Assembly: GCF_033958435.1 (NCBI RefSeq)
Contig: NC_134161.1
Location: forward strand, 124,001 to 188,000
Reading direction: 5' to 3'
Source of the DNA: Carettochelys insculpta
Lineage: Eukaryota; Chordata; Testudines; Carettochelyidae
DNA length: 64,000 nucleotides
In this document: positions 46,907-57,849 of the stretch, piece after piece
How the letters are laid out: every line of letters begins with the position of its first letter
Position numbering within the stretch: position 1 is the first letter of the stretch
Program-made: the position numbers and the translations under genes
The notes under the pieces: model-generated
What the model was told of the DNA's origin: nothing
The model's database searches: none
What the model saw: only the letters and a program-made list of their open reading frames with translations

Positions 46907-49590
46907 ATGGCCACTGTACCTACTGGAGGGTCACCCACTGACACCCCCCTTCCCCTCCGAAACGGCGGCCCCCTCGTTCAGAGCTGCCGGGGTCATTGCC
47001 TGCGCATGGGCTCCTGCCATCCCCGCCGTGGCATCCTCCGGTGACTTCGCCCCAACCCCCTGAAGGGGTAGGAAGGGCCAGGGGCACAAGAAAGGCAAGA
47101 GCCCCGCCTAGAAGGCCAATTCTCTCGTGGCGGAGGCTCTTACCCCAGCTGCTGCAACACCATCCAGTGCAGTTCCCCCTTCTCTTCCCTCCCTTGGTCC
47201 CACCACCGCACCTGGGGGCTCCGATCCCTCGGCCCCCAGGTTGTTTGCCCAGGCGGCGGCTGCCGCCTCGCGCTCTGCTCCTTCCGCCTCCGCCAGGACT
47301 ACCACCCCCGACGGTCGCGGCCCCTTCCCCGCGCTCACCAGGAGGCATGGGGTCCGCTGCCTCCTGGTGGCTGCCTCGCCCCACGTGGAAACCTACGTGC
47401 GGGCGTTGGCACGCGTGGTGGGGCCCGCAGCCGTGGTGGCGGCCTCCCGGATGTTCGGGAGGATCGTCATCTTCCCGGCTTCGGAGGCCACTGCCCAGGA
47501 GGCGGTGGAGAGGGGCTTGGCGGTAGGGGGCGTCCACGTGAGCCTGGAGCTGCTGGAAGACCTGGGCATGCGGGTGGTCTTCTCCTCTGTCCTGCCCTTC
47601 CTCCCCAACTCCGCCCTTCTGCCTTTCCTTGGCACCCTGGGCCGGCCTCTGTCGGTCCTGAGCCCCCTCCCGCTAGGCTGCAAGGACCCCGCCATCCGGC
47701 ATGTGCTTTCTTTCCGCCGGCAGGTTCATGTACAACTGTCGCGGGCAGCAGCACAGGGCGGGGTAGCCCAGGAGGGGGCTATACTGGTGCCCCATCAAGG
47801 GGCTCAGTACTGGGTCTTTTACACCCTGGGGGAGGCCCGGTGCTTCGTGTGCCGGGCGACAGCGCACATCCAGAGGGATTGCCCCCTGGCCCGGTGTGAT
47901 GGGGTTCAGGGGTTCCCCTGCACTGCACCCCGTCCGCTGGCAGGAGTGACTCTCACTCAGCAGGTACAACAGGAGGTTTATTAGGCAACAGATGCCCAGT
48001 TTCTCACAGAAGCGTCAGTACAGCAGAGACAGTCCTTCCAACCCGTCCTGGGGAGAAGACCCCGAGGGGTGCCCCTCTGGGGTGTAGCTTTCCCCCTCCT
48101 CCGGCTGGCTGCCTTCCAGCTCCTCTTTCCCCAGCTTCCTAACTGCCGCCCCCCGATTTGAAACTCAGCTCGGCTCCTCCCTCCTCTTTGTTCAGGGCAG
48201 AGGTGTTACCTGCCAGTTGTAGCCCCAGGGTCATCCTTAGCCACTGGGAGCTGTTTTGCTTGTCTCTTACATCCAGCCTGAGTCTCGCATTTGCACTCCC
48301 CCGACTCCATCACACCCGGCACGAAAGAGAGGAGCCCGGGACCTCCTCCGACCTGGGGGGCGCCAGCCACAAGACTGGCGGCACCCCAACCGCGACAGGC
48401 CCTGCGACCGCCCCTCCTGCTCTCAGCCCACACGGATCCATCGCCGCTTAGGCGTTGGAAGGCGCCCGACAGGGTGGTGCCAGGCAGGAAGAAGCGGGCA
48501 CTGGCGCCCGAGCGGGCACAAGAGCTGGGTCCGCGGAGGAGAGGGAGGCAGGGCCAGCAACAGGACCCAGGCAGGGCCCACTCCAGGGCGGGCTGTCCCT
48601 TCCCCCTGCTGCCCCAGCCCCTCTTTCCCTCCCTCCCTCCCTCCTCGCTGCTGCCTCAGTCCCCTGGCCCTTCCTCCTCTGCTGCCCAGCCACCCTCGTC
48701 GGAGGACTGGGTGCTGATAGGGGGTAAAAAGAAAAAAAGGAGCGTGTGCGCCCGGCACCCCGCCCCATCAGAGGACAGGGTGGGCGTGCCCACAAGGTGC
48801 CTAAAAGGACCACCAGCCCCAGTCCACCTGTTGAACCCCTGGCCACTGAGCACCTGCTGGGGGTGGCCATGGCCGCAGAAGCGGCGGCTGCCATAAAGGA
48901 CGCCACCCCTCCTGCCCCAGAGTCGGAGCCTCCAAAAGCGGAGATGGCCTCCGTTGCCCTCTTGCCCTCCTCCGACACCCCTCCGGCAGATGCCCAGGTT
49001 GCCCCTGTGGAGCGTCTGGAGGAGGTAAGCCTCGGCCTCGCCCTCCTTTCGCAGGAGGTTGAGGCCCTGGGTCTCACCCCGGCGGCCCTGGACGCGGATG
49101 GCCTTCTGTTGGAGGCCTGCAGGCCATCTGTTCATTCCCCACCCCTCTCGCGCCCCTTCTCCCCACCCACCAGCGCTCCTTTAACTGCCACCCCTCCCTG
49201 CTCTGCAACGTCGCAGGGTGCAGCCCCCTCCCAACTGGGGATGGCCTCCCAGCGGAGGTCGGCCAGCCCCTGGATGCCCCAGGAGAACCAGGATTCTCCT
49301 TATGCCCTCTTTCCCCCCACCGACCTAAAAACTCCCAAACAATTCCCCCTGCCCCATTGGTGGCCACTGCCGAGTGCGTGGGCACCATGCCCTTAACCAC
49401 AACTCCCCTTCCTGAGATCCCCTCTGCTCCCGTCCCGGCCCCTGCCCCCACCCTGGCTTCCCCCTCCACCCTCACCCCCCTCCCTAATAAATGCTCCACC
49501 CTAGAGCCCATAACTCCCCCCCAGATCCTCCCCCTCCCACTCCCACTCCCTGGTCTCCAAATAGGACCCAGTATACTAATCCCCTAGAAG
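46907..49590 (+). pseudogene. Tx1-like LINE ORF1 (gag-like), split by a solo LTR
   Basis: Probable start MATVPTGGSPT at 46907. The frame is disturbed near 46950 and has stops at 47061 and 47109, then is open from 47127. The conserved part reads RRHGVRCLLVAASPHVETYV, RMFGRIVIFPASE, PLPLGCKDPAIRHVLSFRRQ, and a CCHC knuckle C-x2-C-x4-H-x4-C (CFVCRATAHIQRDC) near 47848-47890. This resembles L1-Tx1 ORF1 proteins, which bind RNA. A solo LTR interrupts it immediately after the knuckle; beyond 48319 the coding frame resumes in register. A Pro-rich tail with WVLIGGKKKKRS and later frameshifts runs to about 49590. ORF2 is absent. Confidence 0.75.
47895..48314 (-). mobile_element. Solo LTR in the LINE ORF1, perfect 5-bp target duplication
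   Basis: 420 bases running TGTGATGGGG to CCATCACA, flanked by CCCGG at 47890-47894 and 48315-48319. On the minus strand it carries a polyadenylation signal (CTAATAAACCTCC), so the LTR points left. A second copy is at 62864-63291. Perfect ends and target duplication mark a clean insertion followed by LTR-LTR recombination. Confidence 0.92.
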
Positions 49591-49599
49591 GCTCCGGAA

Positions 49600-49632
49600 G
49601 GTTCCAGGTAAGGGTCTGCCACTTCCACTATA
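49600..49632 (+). pseudogene. Possible tRNA-Gln 5' half
   Basis: GGTTCCAGGTAAGGGTCTG begins with the tRNA-Gln acceptor strand GGTTCCA. Its complement TGGAACC closes the 3' half at 52925-52931 on the same strand, with a LINE in between. D-arm similarity is weak, so this is a suggestion only. Confidence 0.25.
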
Positions 49633-50861
49633 ACCCCTAGGTCCCTTTCTGCCATACTCCTTCCTAGACAGTCGCTTCCCATTCTGCATGTGTGAAACTG
49701 ATTGTTCCTTCCTAAGTGGAGCACTTTGCACTTGTCTTTATTAAACTTCATCCTGTTTACTTCAGACCATTTCTCCAATGTGTCCAGATCATTTTGAATT
49801 TTGACCCCATTCTCCAAAACAGCTGCAGCCCCTCCTAGCTTAGTATAATCTGCAAACTTAATAGGCATACCATCTATGCCAATTTCTAAATCATTGATGA
49901 AGACATTGAACAGAACCGGTCCCAATACAAGCCCCTGCGCAACCCCATTTCTCATACCTTTCCAGCAGGATTGAGAACCATTAAGAACTACTTTCTGGTT
50001 TTTGCACCCACCTTATAGGAGCCCCACCTAAATTGTATTTGCCTAGTTTATTGATAAGACTATCATGTGTGAGCCTATCAAATGCCTTACTAAAATCTAG
50101 GTATGCCACATCCACCGCTTCTCCCTTATCCACAAGGCTCCTCATCCTGTCAAAGAAAGCTATCACATTGGTTTGACATGATTTGTTCTTTGCAAATCCA
50201 TGCTGGCTGTTCCCTATCAGCTTCCCTCCCCCTTCCAAGTGTTTACAGATGATTTCCTTAATTACTTGTTCCATTGTCTTTCTTGGCACAGAAGTTAAAC
50301 TGACTCATCTGTAGATTCCTGCATTGTTCTTATTCCCCTTTTTATAGATGGGCCCTATCTTTGCCTTTTTCCCATCTTTTGGAATCTCTCCTGTCTCCCA
50401 TGATTTTCCAAAGATAATGGCTAATGGCTCAGATACCTCCTCCATCAGCTCCTTGAGAATTCTAGGGTGCATTTCATCAGGCCCTGGTGATTGCAGACAT
50501 CTATCTTTCCTAAGTGATTTTTAACTTTCTCTTTTCCCACTAGCATTCACTATGTTGGGCTTTCCTTCTTCAGACTTCTCAGTGAAGACCAAAACAAAGA
50601 AGTCATTAAGCATCTCTGCCATTTCCAAGTTTCCTGTTACTGTTTCTCCGTCCTCACTGAGCAATGGGCCTACCCTGTCCTTGGTCTTCCTCTTGCTTGT
50701 AATGTATTTGTAAAAAGCCTTCTTGTTTTCTTTTATGCCTGTAGCTAATCTGAGCTCATTTTGTGCCTTTGCCTTTCTAATCTTGCCCATACATTCCTGT
50801 GTTGTTTGCCTATATTCATCCTTCGGAATTTGTCCTAGTTTCCATTTTTTTACATCATTCC

Positions 50862-51115
50862 TTTTTTATTTTGACAAGTATCAGAGAGGTCGCCATGTTA
50901 GTCTGTAGCTTCGAGAGCAACAAGAAGTCTTATGGCACCTTATAGACTAACAGATATTTTGGAGCATCAGCTTTCATGGGCAAAGACCTGCTTCATCACC
51001 CCCCCCACTCATGCATCTGATGAAGCGGGTCTTTGCATACGAAAGCTTATGCTCAAAATATCTGTTAGTTTATAAGGTGCCATAAGACTTCTTGTTGTTC
51101 TCTTTTTTATTTTGA
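50862..51115. mobile_element. Head-to-head PLE tails with 13-bp target duplication
   Basis: TTTTTTATTTTGA at 50862-50874 is repeated at 51103-51115. The insert (50875-51102, 228 bases) has a minus-strand family A tail with the full terminus (CAAGTATCAGAGAGG on the plus strand) and, after a short C-run, a plus-strand tail ending early at GTTGTTCTC. It has the same plan, and the same truncation point, as 28177-29112. The host sequence is the CR1/L3 LINE, so the PLE is younger. Confidence 0.93.
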
Positions 51116-52364
51116 GATCATGCAAGATCTCCTGGTTAAGCCAAGGTGCTCTTTTACCATGTTTTCTCTCTCTCCTGCACAGCGGGCTAGCTTGCTTTTG
51201 GGCCCTTAATAATGTCCCTTTGAAAAGCTGCCAACTCTCCTCAGACGTTTTTTCCCCTCAGTTTAGCTTCCCATGGGTCCCTACCTACCAGCTCTCTGAG
51301 TTGAACAAAATCCACCTTCCTGAAATCCATTGTCTCTATTTTGCTGTTCTCCCTTCTACCCTTCCTTAAAACTGTGAATTCTACGAATTCATGATCACTT
51401 TCACCTAAGCTGCCTCCCACTTTCAGATTCTCAATCAGTTCCTCCCTATTCGTTAAAATCAAATCTAGGACAGCTTCCCCCGGTAGGTTTTTCAGCCTTC
51501 TGAAATAAAAACTTGTCTCCATTGCAGTCCAAGAACTTATTGTATAGTCTGTGTGTTGCTGTGTTAGCTTCCCAATATGTATCTGGATAGTTGACGTCCG
51601 CCATCACTGCCAAATCCTGGGCCCTGGAAGATTTTGTTAGTTGTTTAAAAAAAGCTTCATCCACCTCTTCCATCTGGGCAGGTGGCCTGTAGTAGACTCC
51701 TAGCAGAACATCACCCTTGTTTTTTTAACACTTTTAGCTTAATCCAGAGGCTCTCAACACATTCGTTTCCTATGTCCATCTCCACCTCAGTCCACGTGTG
51801 TATATTTTTAATATACAAGGCAACACCTCCTCCCTTTTTCCCTGTCTATCCTTCCTGAGCAGGCTGTACCCTTCCATACCAACATTCCAATTATGTATTA
51901 TCCCAAGTTTCTGTGATACCAACAATGTCATAGTTGTATTTATTTATTAGCACTTCCAGTTCTTCCTGCTTATTCCCCATACTTCTTGCATTTGCACATA
52001 GGCATCTAAGACATTGATTTGATCTTGCTTCCCAGTTTCGCCCTGACCCTCCTTCTTCTCTGCCATTATAGCCTGTGCTCCCTCCCATTTCCGACCCATC
52101 TCCCAGGTCTCCATATTCTCTACTTACTCATGGGCTTCACTCCCCTGTCCCTGTCAAACCTATTTTAAAGCCCTTCTCACTAGGTTAGCCAGTCTGTGTC
52201 CAAATAGGGTCTTCTCTCTTCTCGAAAGGTAAACACCGTCTCTGCCTAGCAGTTCTTCATGGAATAGCATCTGGTGGTCAAGGAAGCCAAAGCCCTCCTG
52301 GCAACACCATTTATGCAGCCAGGCATTCATCTCCAGGATGCACCCATCTCTTCCTGGGCCCCTA

Positions 52365-52802
52365 CCTTTGTCCATTTCTGCACAGGCCACTTTCTTTGAA
52401 AGTGACATGGTAACGGGGCTTGAAATATGCTAATGAAGTGGGGTGCAAATTCCCCACATCTCATTAGCATGCAGTCACGTGATTTGGAGTCTGGAAGACT
52501 GTTCCTCCGGACTCCAAAACGCCATGTAGAAGCACAGCCCCCAGGGGGTCTTCCAGAAGGAAGTCCTTCTTCTGGAGGCCCCTTCTTCCCAAAAATTTTC
52601 TGGAAGAAGGAGCCTCCAGAAGAAGGACTTCCTTCCGGAAGCTCCCCCGCAGGCCACGCTTCTACACGGCGCTTTGGAGTCTGGAAGAACGGTCTTCTGG
52701 ACTCCAAATCATGTGCCCGTATGCTAATGAGGTGTGGGGAATTTGCATTCGTGACCCTATTTGGCTTCAAAGAAAGTGGCCTGTGTAGAAATGGCCTTTG
52801 AC
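52365..52802. mobile_element. Palindromic MITE in CR1 ORF1
   Basis: Terminal inverted repeats CATTTCTGCACAGGCCAC and its complement bound a 422-base element (52373-52794). Flanks are CCTTTGTC and CCTTTGAC, an 8-bp duplication with one mismatch, typical of hAT elements. Nearly the whole element is one inverted repeat with arms of about 205 bases around AAAAATTTT at about 52592. Removing the element and one flank restores the CR1 ORF1 reading frame (LPVKGRGPGRDG), proving a precise insertion. Confidence 0.9.
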
Positions 52803-52897
52803 AGGAAGGATTGAAGAGCATCCCACCTGCACCCCAAACTCCTTCACCCGCACTCCCAGAGCCCTGTAGCCACTCTTGATCCACTCAGCGTCACACC

Positions 52898-52932
52898 TTG
52901 CAGTAATCCGAGTTCAAGTCTCAGTGGAACCT
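52898..52932 (+). pseudogene. tRNA-Gln 3' half
   Basis: TTGCAGTAATCCGAGTTCAA followed by GTCTCAGTGGAACCT is the anticodon-stem 3' side, T-arm and acceptor of tRNA-Gln. It starts where the CR1/L3 LINE ends, so the 5' half has been separated or lost. In the inverted paralogous segment the corresponding gene is whole, though degenerate, at 41494-41565. Confidence 0.65.
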
Positions 52933-53942
52933 TCCAGAGTTTAATCAGTTTGTGCCCAGTCCTGGGGCTGCATAGGTGTTATCTTCCTCACTCTTCTTGT
53001 GCAAGACAGACCCTTTTCCCCCTGCAGGGCAGATTCACACACACCAGAGCTAGGGCTGTGCTCTGGCTAGCTGGAGGGTAGGGTGGCAGTAGGTTGTGGC
53101 TCTGGAACTTGTCAGTCTAAGGAGCCTTGTAGCGTTCACGCTTTTGTGCCTGGGGCAGCACTGCCTAACAATAGCAGTTCTCTCTCCCACCTAAGACACT
53201 GGCAGTGGTGACTTTGGGGTATGCAGGTGCTGCTTGGACCCCTGTGTGACACCCCAGGGCGCTCACACTGCAATGGAGACATGCCCTAGGGCACAACTCT
53301 GCACTGACTGCATCATGGTTTGGGGTGTCTGACTATGCTCATGGGGCTAATGCTGTGGGGCTAAAAACTGCAGTGAGACATTGGAGCTGTGAGTGAAGCC
53401 TGAGCTCACAGACTCTCGCGCCTGGGGAGTGGGAGTGGGGCACTGGTGCTGACACAGTTGCTTTGCCCTGGCACTGTCTGTTCAGCTTGGTCTTCTCCCT
53501 CAGAGCCCCACTTGCTCCCCGCTTGTCCCTGTGGGGCCTGTTCTCCCCTCTGCTCTGCCCCTTCTTCTGAGGCCTCCTGGTCAGCCCTGTCTTCTCCTCC
53601 CCCAAGGCCTCTTCACCTGCTGCTCCTGACACTCCATCCCCTCCCCCCAGCACTGCCAGCTGCTCTCCCCTCTCTGCTATGCCCTGAGACCCTCTCCAGC
53701 AGAGTTCTGCGGTTCGTGGCTTTCACCTCCATTGGGCACAGCCCACGTTTTGTCTCTGCTGCCCTTGGAGAGGTTTGACTGGGAAACCAAATCCCAAAAT
53801 GAAAATGCTCTTTTGGGAAACTGTGGCCAGGCTGTTTGGGCACTTTGATGGGAATTCATCATTGTTACACTCTTCACCTTTGTAATTATATCAGTGTTGG
53901 GGTGGCAAAATGTGAATTTCTAACCACAAAGTAACACACAAG

Positions 53943-53960
<18 letters not shown>
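52933..53960 (-). repeat. Inverted duplication, arm 2
   Basis: The reverse complement matches 39015-39515 followed directly by 41000-41570, without the 1.5 kb that contains the tRNA-Thr block. The arms therefore differ by one insertion or deletion. Divergence is substantial (many substitutions and small gaps). Confidence 0.82.
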
Positions 53961-53973
<13 letters not shown>

Positions 53974-53975
53974 TC
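53943..53975. repeat. (CT)n microsatellite
   Basis: About fifteen CT dinucleotides with one CA interruption. Confidence 0.9.
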
Positions 53976-54479
53976 ACTAGGGAGCTAACAAATAAAATGC
54001 CCCCTCTGCAGCATGAGGAGACAACAGAATAGGGAAGAGGAGCGGAATTCGCTCTGTACTATGGACACTTCCAACTTGCTGTAAATCCATATTCAGAATC
54101 TGATCCATAGCCCTGCAGACACTCCTAACCTACAGGGCCCCAGCGCAGGGGCTGTAACTCTCAGGGGAGTTTTTGGTTGGTTGCTGTGAAGGAAGGAAGG
54201 TGCAGAGGGCTGTCCTTGCCCTGCTGTGTCAGTTTGCAGAAAGTTGGGTGGTGCCCAGAGACCTCCCACTTCCTGCCACTCTGACACCCCTCCACCTGAC
54301 TGGGGTCTTTTCTGTAAGACTTGAGCTTATCACCCCAGTGCTTGCCTGAAGTAAGGCCGAGGTTTTAAACTGCCACCCCTCAACCACCTGAGGCAAAGTG
54401 GGCTAAGGACTAGTGACTTGGGGGGTTGTCAGGGTACCCGCGACAATGGGGCAGAGTGGCTGCCTGCTAACCGGAGTGA
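53976..54479. other. Non-coding stretch
   Basis: No gene or repeat recognised. Confidence 0.45.
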
Positions 54480-57440
54480 GAGAAAGCCCTCTGGGAGCCT
54501 CAAACCTGTTGCAGTAGCATATATAGATTCAGGGCACCATCAGCTTTTCTCTGACACCTCACATGCCCCCCACCCCCCGCCCCAGCATAATATATGAAGC
54601 CAAAATCCACAATGGGCATTAAAATGGCTTCCAAATCCAATATAAAAGTCCAACCATGTGACACTCCCCCCGCCCCCCAAAACAGATGCAGGAGTAGATG
54701 CAAGTAACATCACTGAATGCATAACAGGGTCTTCCCATGGCTGGCTCTGGGTCACTACATCTTCTAACCCAATATTAGAAGTACCAATGTTCAATCTGAA
54801 TGGCTTGAAAAAACATTGCTTGTCCAATACAAGCTTCATTAACACAGTTACAGGCTCAGTATACCCTGCTACCAGCTCAAAATAATGCTTATGGAGAACA
54901 ATAATGGATGGGATCTGTTTTTGCAGCACGGCTCCCATGCAGCCCACGTGCTTATGCCCAGAGTTGCCCAAAAAGAGTGAATTTATCCAAGCAGGCTCTG
55001 GCAAAGGTTTGGAATTTAGCCATTATCCAGTAAATATACATGCAAATGTCTCCCACAGTGTATGATCTACAAGCAAAATAACTGGGTGTCTCAGTTTCTT
55101 CTTCCATACCACACAGTGGGTTTGGAATGTTTCGTCTCATGTGAGAAGTTACAAGTCTAGTTACAGGTAACACCAGTGACGTTCCAGAATTACAAAGTCC
55201 TTTTACAAACATCTCATGCTTATATCAACGTTAATATGTTACTTTGTTCTTTCTAGATGTCATGCAGCACTTTGTATAATTTTACAGCTTTTGGTAACAG
55301 CAACACAACAGTTTCAACATCAGTAGCAAGAACAGATTAATTGTATTTGTATATTCACATTGCTTTGTGTTATACCACAATCATTGTGCAACACCCTTGA
55401 GAATCGTTCTAACTTCCCTTCTTGCCCTGTGAGCCTGCCTTCCCTTCTAACAATGGCTATAGCTAGGGGCATTCTTCTCTTCCACTCAGTCCATAAACCT
55501 ACGTTTTCACAGACCTCAAGCCCCTTCCCTGAAGCTGCTCTGTCAATTGGGTGCAAAGCATCCACCTGAACCAATTTATTTCTAGCCCTTTCTAGCCCAT
55601 ACCTCTTTTGTTGTGCCACCTCCAATTTCTGTTCCCACTTGGAATCAGAAGGAGTGTCCATTAAAATAATAAAAGTGCACACGGTGTCTGGAGATGAGAC
55701 ATTGCTTGCCCACTCCTGCCTTTTAGGTTGGCTCCACATTCTCAGTGAGGTAAATCTCTCTGAACCTGGGCCCCATTCTGCTCATTCAAAACAGCACTGC
55801 ATCAACAGTAAGCTGGTAACAAACAGTCACTAGATCTATACAGGACTGCTCAAATACTCCTACAGTTTCCACTATTCAGGAAGGAAGATCAGTGTGGATG
55901 GAATTGAACTAGAGAATGCAGAGAAGTTCACATATCTGGGGAGCAACATAACGTATGAGCTCGACTGTAAGAAGGAAATAGTGACTAGAATAGCGAAAGC
56001 AAGAGCGAGTTTGAAGGCGATGGATAAGATCTGGAAAAGCAAAGCAATTAGCTTAAGAACGAAGCTGGGCATAGGTGATGATGTAGACCTCCTGAGAAAC
56101 CTTTACACTGACTGCTCCAGACTCTTCCAGAGCACAGCAAGTGGTTTCACACTCAGGCAGGTCCTGTCCAACAGTAACTGAAATAAACTTCTTCACAGAC
56201 AAAGGGCTGGCTCCTACAGACAGACACCTTTCCTGATCCCTCTCCTTCACCTCACTACCCTTTCCTGCAGTTGCCACAGACTGCTCAGGAAAACTTCCAG
56301 GGAAATTCTCTGCCTCAGGAGCTCCCTCAAACCACCACCACCAACTCCTTCTGGGTTTCAGCTACACACAAAATCATTTCTGGCCCTTCAGACAGATCTC
56401 CACACAACACCCTTTCAGGCAGACAGCTAGGTTCACTAAACAAAAGGTTAGGATTACTTTCCTTCCTTCTGCTACCAGCTTCTCTATTTTCATCAGGCTG
56501 CATAACTCCAGTGCCAGTCTGCTCTTCCTGCATCCTGGATAGGTGACAACTCAGGTCAGGCAGTCCTCTGACCCCCTCCCAGCAACACCTCAGCATCAGG
56601 CTTTTTCTTTAAAAGCACCAGAATCATCTAGTCTCTGTGATTCCCTGATGATGTGAACTGGATGAGACCAAGCTAAAGCATAATCCTTCCTAGAAGAGAC
56701 AGGACTAGGACTACTTCCTATCTGGGCTTCAGTTGCGTTCAGATCCAGTTCTGGGACCTGAAACCATCTCGAGTCACCACAGGTTCAGGCAAAGGATTCA
56801 CTTCCCTAGAAGCAGTGGCACCCTTCCCACACAAAGAACCAGCCTGCTTTTCAGGGGTGCCACTGCCCCATGCAGATAGACAACCAGAACCATTCTCTCT
56901 GCTCTAGCGCCCATGGCTGGATTCAGAATCACACTTGGAATGCTCTTTTGCAGTTTCCTCTCCAGCCACCACAAGCTGCTGACAGTCCTGCTCAGACACT
57001 GGGTTAGATCCCTCACAAATACCTTTTCCAAATGCAGGCTCAAACAAAGGCTCCACTTCCCCAGGCTGCTGCTGCTGTTCAAGCCTGACAGACAACTGGG
57101 GACACTCTCTCCTTTGTCCCAGCCCCAGTGGCTGGTTTCAGACACATACCTACAACCTAAGGCAGCTTCTTTCTCAGACAACTTGCCACTCCCAGTGGAC
57201 AAGCTGCTTCCCTGAACAGACACACAGCCACCCTTTCTTCAGCCAGCCCTGGAAAAGCTTTTCCCAGGCCTATCCTTAAGCAGACAAACTGCCCTCCTGC
57301 ACAGACAATGGGCGACTTCTCTGTGCCTTTTAAAACAAATCACTTTTCCTTGGCACACACACCTTGAGACGCTATTTGCAGGCAATTGCTTGCTCCTAGC
57401 AAACAACGGGTCAGACTTACCCCTGCTCTCTGCTGGATTC
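54480..57440 (-). other. Unclassified decayed element or intergenic DNA
   Basis: About 3 kb whose minus-strand translation gives Glu/Ser/Gln-rich segments broken by stops (for example SVRLEQQQQPGEVEPLFEPA near 57060). It looks like the low-complexity spacer of an LTR retrotransposon polyprotein, but no catalytic motif was seen, so the class is not assigned. A LINE fragment is inserted at 55882-56080. Confidence 0.3.
55882..56080 (+). mobile_element. RTE-like LINE reverse-transcriptase fragment
   Basis: A plus-strand open frame with KISVDGIELENAEKFTYLGS, NITYELDCKKEIVTRIAKAR and WKSKAISLRTKLG. The F-x-YLGS motif and the WKSK-S-TK segment are the C-terminal RT region of RTE-like and related endonuclease-RT elements. 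It is short and truncated at both ends. Possibly the same family supplied the insert at 19964-20224. Confidence 0.72.
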
Positions 57441-57454
57441 AACACATTAGACCG

Positions 57455-57600
57455 CGGTTTTCCAAACTGGGGGATGTGTCCCCCTAGGGAGGCATAAAGA
57501 AATTCCAAGGGGGTGGGAGGCAACCCAGCCCCCTCCCCCCATCATTCTCTGCACCTGAAGAAAGATCTGACCTTTGCTTCTGGCTCTCAGCTGGCGAAGA
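57455..57600. mobile_element. hAT-like end fragment
   Basis: CGGTTTTCCAAACTGGGGG and GTGTCCCCCTAGGGAGGC are typical of the terminal part of hAT-type elements. The other end was not found. Confidence 0.4.
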
Positions 57601-57849
57601 CCCACGTGGTGCTATCTGCCTCCTGAAAAGGTGATTGAAGGTGGGCTGGAGGGGAGGAGGACAGGGCTAGATGGGAGGCTGGGGCTAGGGGCGCCTGGCT
57701 TTGCGGGAGTGGAGGGGCTCGGGCCGGCGGGCAGGTTGCTTTGAAGCAAGCTCAAGCTAAGGATAAGATTAGAACCCTCCCTAAGGGGAAGTGTGAGGTT
57801 TGCGTTAGGGACGCAGCTCAGTCTAACCTCCGCTGAACACGTGGGTGCT

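Larger units (their letters stand above)
49633..52897 (-). mobile_element. CR1/L3-type LINE with nested insertions
   Basis: Minus strand. ORF1 C-terminus (52890 to 52150): ALGVRVKEFGVQVG and DGVYLSRREKTLFGHRLANL, the esterase-like end of CR1 ORF1. ORF2 endonuclease (52088 to 51250): [39 protein letters not shown] and [17 protein letters not shown] (50790 to 49640): NSQHGFAKNKSCQTNVIAFF, VAYLDFSKAFDRLTHDSLIN and FADYTKLGGA (F-A-D-D with the last Asp mutated). It is broken by a PLE pair at 50875-51102 and a MITE at 52373-52794, and its 3' end is missing, which is unusual for LINEs. Many frameshifts indicate an old copy. Confidence 0.9.
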
